A stretch of 15,254 nucleotides of DNA from NCBI GenBank assembly GCA_041493205.1, contig JBGPYM010000045.1, forward strand, positions 1 to 15,254. The letters are read 5' to 3'. Numbering within the stretch: the stretch's first letter is position 1; every line of letters starts with the position of its first letter. The notes under the pieces were generated by a model that made no database searches, was not told where the DNA came from, and saw only the letters and a program-made list of their open reading frames with translations. This DNA comes from JBGPYM01 sp041493205 (GTDB lineage: Bacteria; Bacteroidota; Ignavibacteria; UBA10030; UBA6906). The translations under genes and the position numbers were made by a program. Positions 14,231 through 15,254 of this stretch are shown one piece after another.

Positions 14231-15254
14231 TCAGTGGAGCAGCACGAGCTTCCGTGTTTGCACAAAATCTCCCGCCCTCAGCCGGTAGAAATAGACTCCG
14301 CTCGCAATCCCTGAGCCATCAAAGCGCACGATCTGATATCCTGCCTCTTGCTCACCATTCACAATCCTCACCACCTCCTGGCCGAGGCAGTTGAAGAGAG
14401 AGAGCGTGACGTGCGCTCGAAGGGGAAGAGCGTAACGGATTGTGGTTGACGGATTGAAAGGATTAGGATAATTCTGCTCGAGAGAGAAACAAGCAGGGGT
14501 ATTCTCCGCAGGCACATCCGTGGCTTGATCTGCCTGCACTCCGTCTGAATAATGTACCGTGCCATCAAGGTCGATTTGTTCAAGCCTGTAGTAGATCCCC
14601 GGTGCGGCGGCTGTATCGGTCCATGCGTAGTCGTGGGGTGCCGCCGTCGATCCCTGTCCCGGAATCCACGCACCCGGGACCGGCTGGTAGTCATGAGATG
14701 ACCCCGCCTTCTGCACCTGAAAACCATAGTTGTTCTTTTCTCCCAACGTGCTCCATCGTAATAGGACCCGATTCGTACCCGCACATTCTGCACGGAATGA
14801 AGCCATCTGGATAGGGAGTACCTCTGAGAGAGGGCGGCGCCAGACGCCGCCTGCGTATGTGCCTGCAATGAGATCGGTACCGCTCACCGCGAGTGCTTCA
14901 ATGCGGGCATCTTCCCAGCCGGAGTTGATGGCATGCCAGCTCGCTCCGTGATCGTCCGAAGTGAACACCCCGTCTCCCCAGGTCCCGGCGAATATATAAG
15001 TGCCGCTAGCCTCGAGGGCGTGAACCTGGAGATTGCTCAACCCTGTGTTCACCTGAGTCCAGGTCGTTCCGTCATTGGTTGAGCGAAAGACTCCACCGTT
15101 CTCTGTCCCCGCATAGAGGTCCGTCCCTGACACCATCAAGGCATAAACACTCAGTCTGCCTATTCCCTGGGTCTCCGGATACCAGTTCGAACCGCCATTG
15201 GTGGAACGGTAAACCCCGCCAAGCGTTGCCGCGAAGAGACTATTACCGCTTGCC
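14231..15254 (-). CDS. T9SS-sorted secreted/surface protein with BNR-type repeats (N-terminus outside window)
   Basis: The minus frame is open from the right edge to TGA at 14233-14231, about 340 residues; the true start lies beyond 15254. The first part has tandem repeats of about 40-41 residues containing AGTxxGGVFRSTNxGxxW, typical of BNR/sortilin-like beta-propeller blades. Next is a linker domain ASFRAECAGTNRVLLRWSTL with EKNNYGFQVQK, the beta-sandwich common before sorting signals. From about 14488 comes the type A T9SS sorting domain: FSLEQNYPNPFNPSTTIRYA, a CLGQEV turn, GIASGVYFYRLRAG and KLVLLH. Such proteins cross the outer membrane by the Por/T9SS route and are attached or released. 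The blade sequences suggest a sialidase/photosystem-stability-factor-like propeller, but no catalytic residue is seen in this portion. Confidence 0.9.
   Translation of the reverse strand, partial: ASGNSLFAATLGGVYRSTNGGSNWYPETQGIGRLSVYALMVSGTDLYAGTENGGVFRSTNDGTTWTQVNTGLSNLQVHALEASGTYIFAGTWGDGVFTSDDHGASWHAINSGWEDARIEALAVSGTDLIAGTYAGGVWRRPLSEVLPIQMASFRAECAGTNRVLLRWSTLGEKNNYGFQVQKAGSSHDYQPVPGAWIPGQGSTAAPHDYAWTDTAAAPGIYYRLEQIDLDGTVHYSDGVQADQATDVPAENTPACFSLEQNYPNPFNPSTTIRYALPLRAHVTLSLFNCLGQEVVRIVNGEQEAGYQIVRFDGSGIASGVYFYRLRAGDFVQTRKLVLLH
14833..15254 (-). repeat. Tandem BNR-blade coding repeats, about 120-123 bases each
   Basis: Equivalent blade starts (L/I-x-AGT strand) fall at about 15238, 15118, 14995 and 14872 on the minus strand, spacings of 120, 123 and 123 bases. 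The last copy is truncated at GGVWRRPLSE. Repeats are diverged in DNA and visible mainly as protein. More copies probably lie beyond the window. Confidence 0.75.

Noticed and set aside
1..15254. tRNA, rRNA, CRISPR, transposase or integrase
   Set aside because: No cloverleaf, rRNA-like stretch, spaced direct repeats or mobile-element proteins were seen on either strand.

Overview
The window looks like a chromosomal segment of a moderately GC-rich member of the Bacteroidota/Ignavibacteria-type lineages. The best evidence is a C-terminal type IX secretion (T9SS) sorting domain with the motif NYPNPFNPSTTIRYALP in the rightmost gene. A DUF4468 lipocalin/TBP-like secreted protein at the left end and the general accessory gene mix agree with this. 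No rRNA, tRNA, CRISPR array, integrase or transposase was seen.

Layout, left to right. (1) 1-1577, plus strand: the tail of an unknown gene, a secreted DUF4468 protein, and a secreted DUF2961 (GH172-type) protein coupled to it by a TTGA stop/start overlap. (2) 1747-4586, plus strand: a one-piece ABC exporter and an MhqO-like ring-cleaving dioxygenase coupled by an ATGA overlap. (3) 7420-4617, minus strand, converging on (2): an ECF sigma factor, its zinc-finger/FecR anti-sigma factor (ATGA overlap), an exported redoxin, and an exported intradiol-dioxygenase-like protein (TGATG overlap). A plausible ECF-type autoregulatory promoter lies at 7487-7515, and a nested inverted repeat at 7532-7607 separates it from the next gene. 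(4) 8608-7622, minus strand: an extended-SDR NAD-dependent epimerase/reductase. (5) 9833-8718, minus strand: an exported DJ-1/PfpI protein with an N-terminal cysteine-rich metal-binding-like module and an apparent internal deletion. (6) 10152-12783, plus strand: an MFS transporter, an ArsR-family regulator with a clear palindromic operator and probable leaderless start but an in-frame TAG before its usual C-terminus, a headless remnant of an SRPBCC/AHSA1 gene, and an intact RibD/DHFR-like reductase. This is a decayed version of the familiar ArsR-SRPBCC-DHFR cassette. (7) 12880-14202, plus strand: a YjeH-like APC amino-acid transporter. (8) 15254-14231, minus strand, running off the right edge: a BNR-repeat surface or secreted protein with a T9SS tail.

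The most coherent biological theme is regions 2 and 3. Two tail-to-tail operons carry two unrelated ring-cleaving dioxygenase folds (VOC/extradiol type and intradiol type), an exporter and a thiol redoxin, and one of the operons is under an ECF sigma/anti-sigma pair. A role in quinone, catechol or oxidative envelope stress is an inference from this content, not something the sequence proves. The second notable area is 11464-12145, where a regulator and its partner gene show clear signs of decay while the operator/promoter and the downstream reductase look intact.
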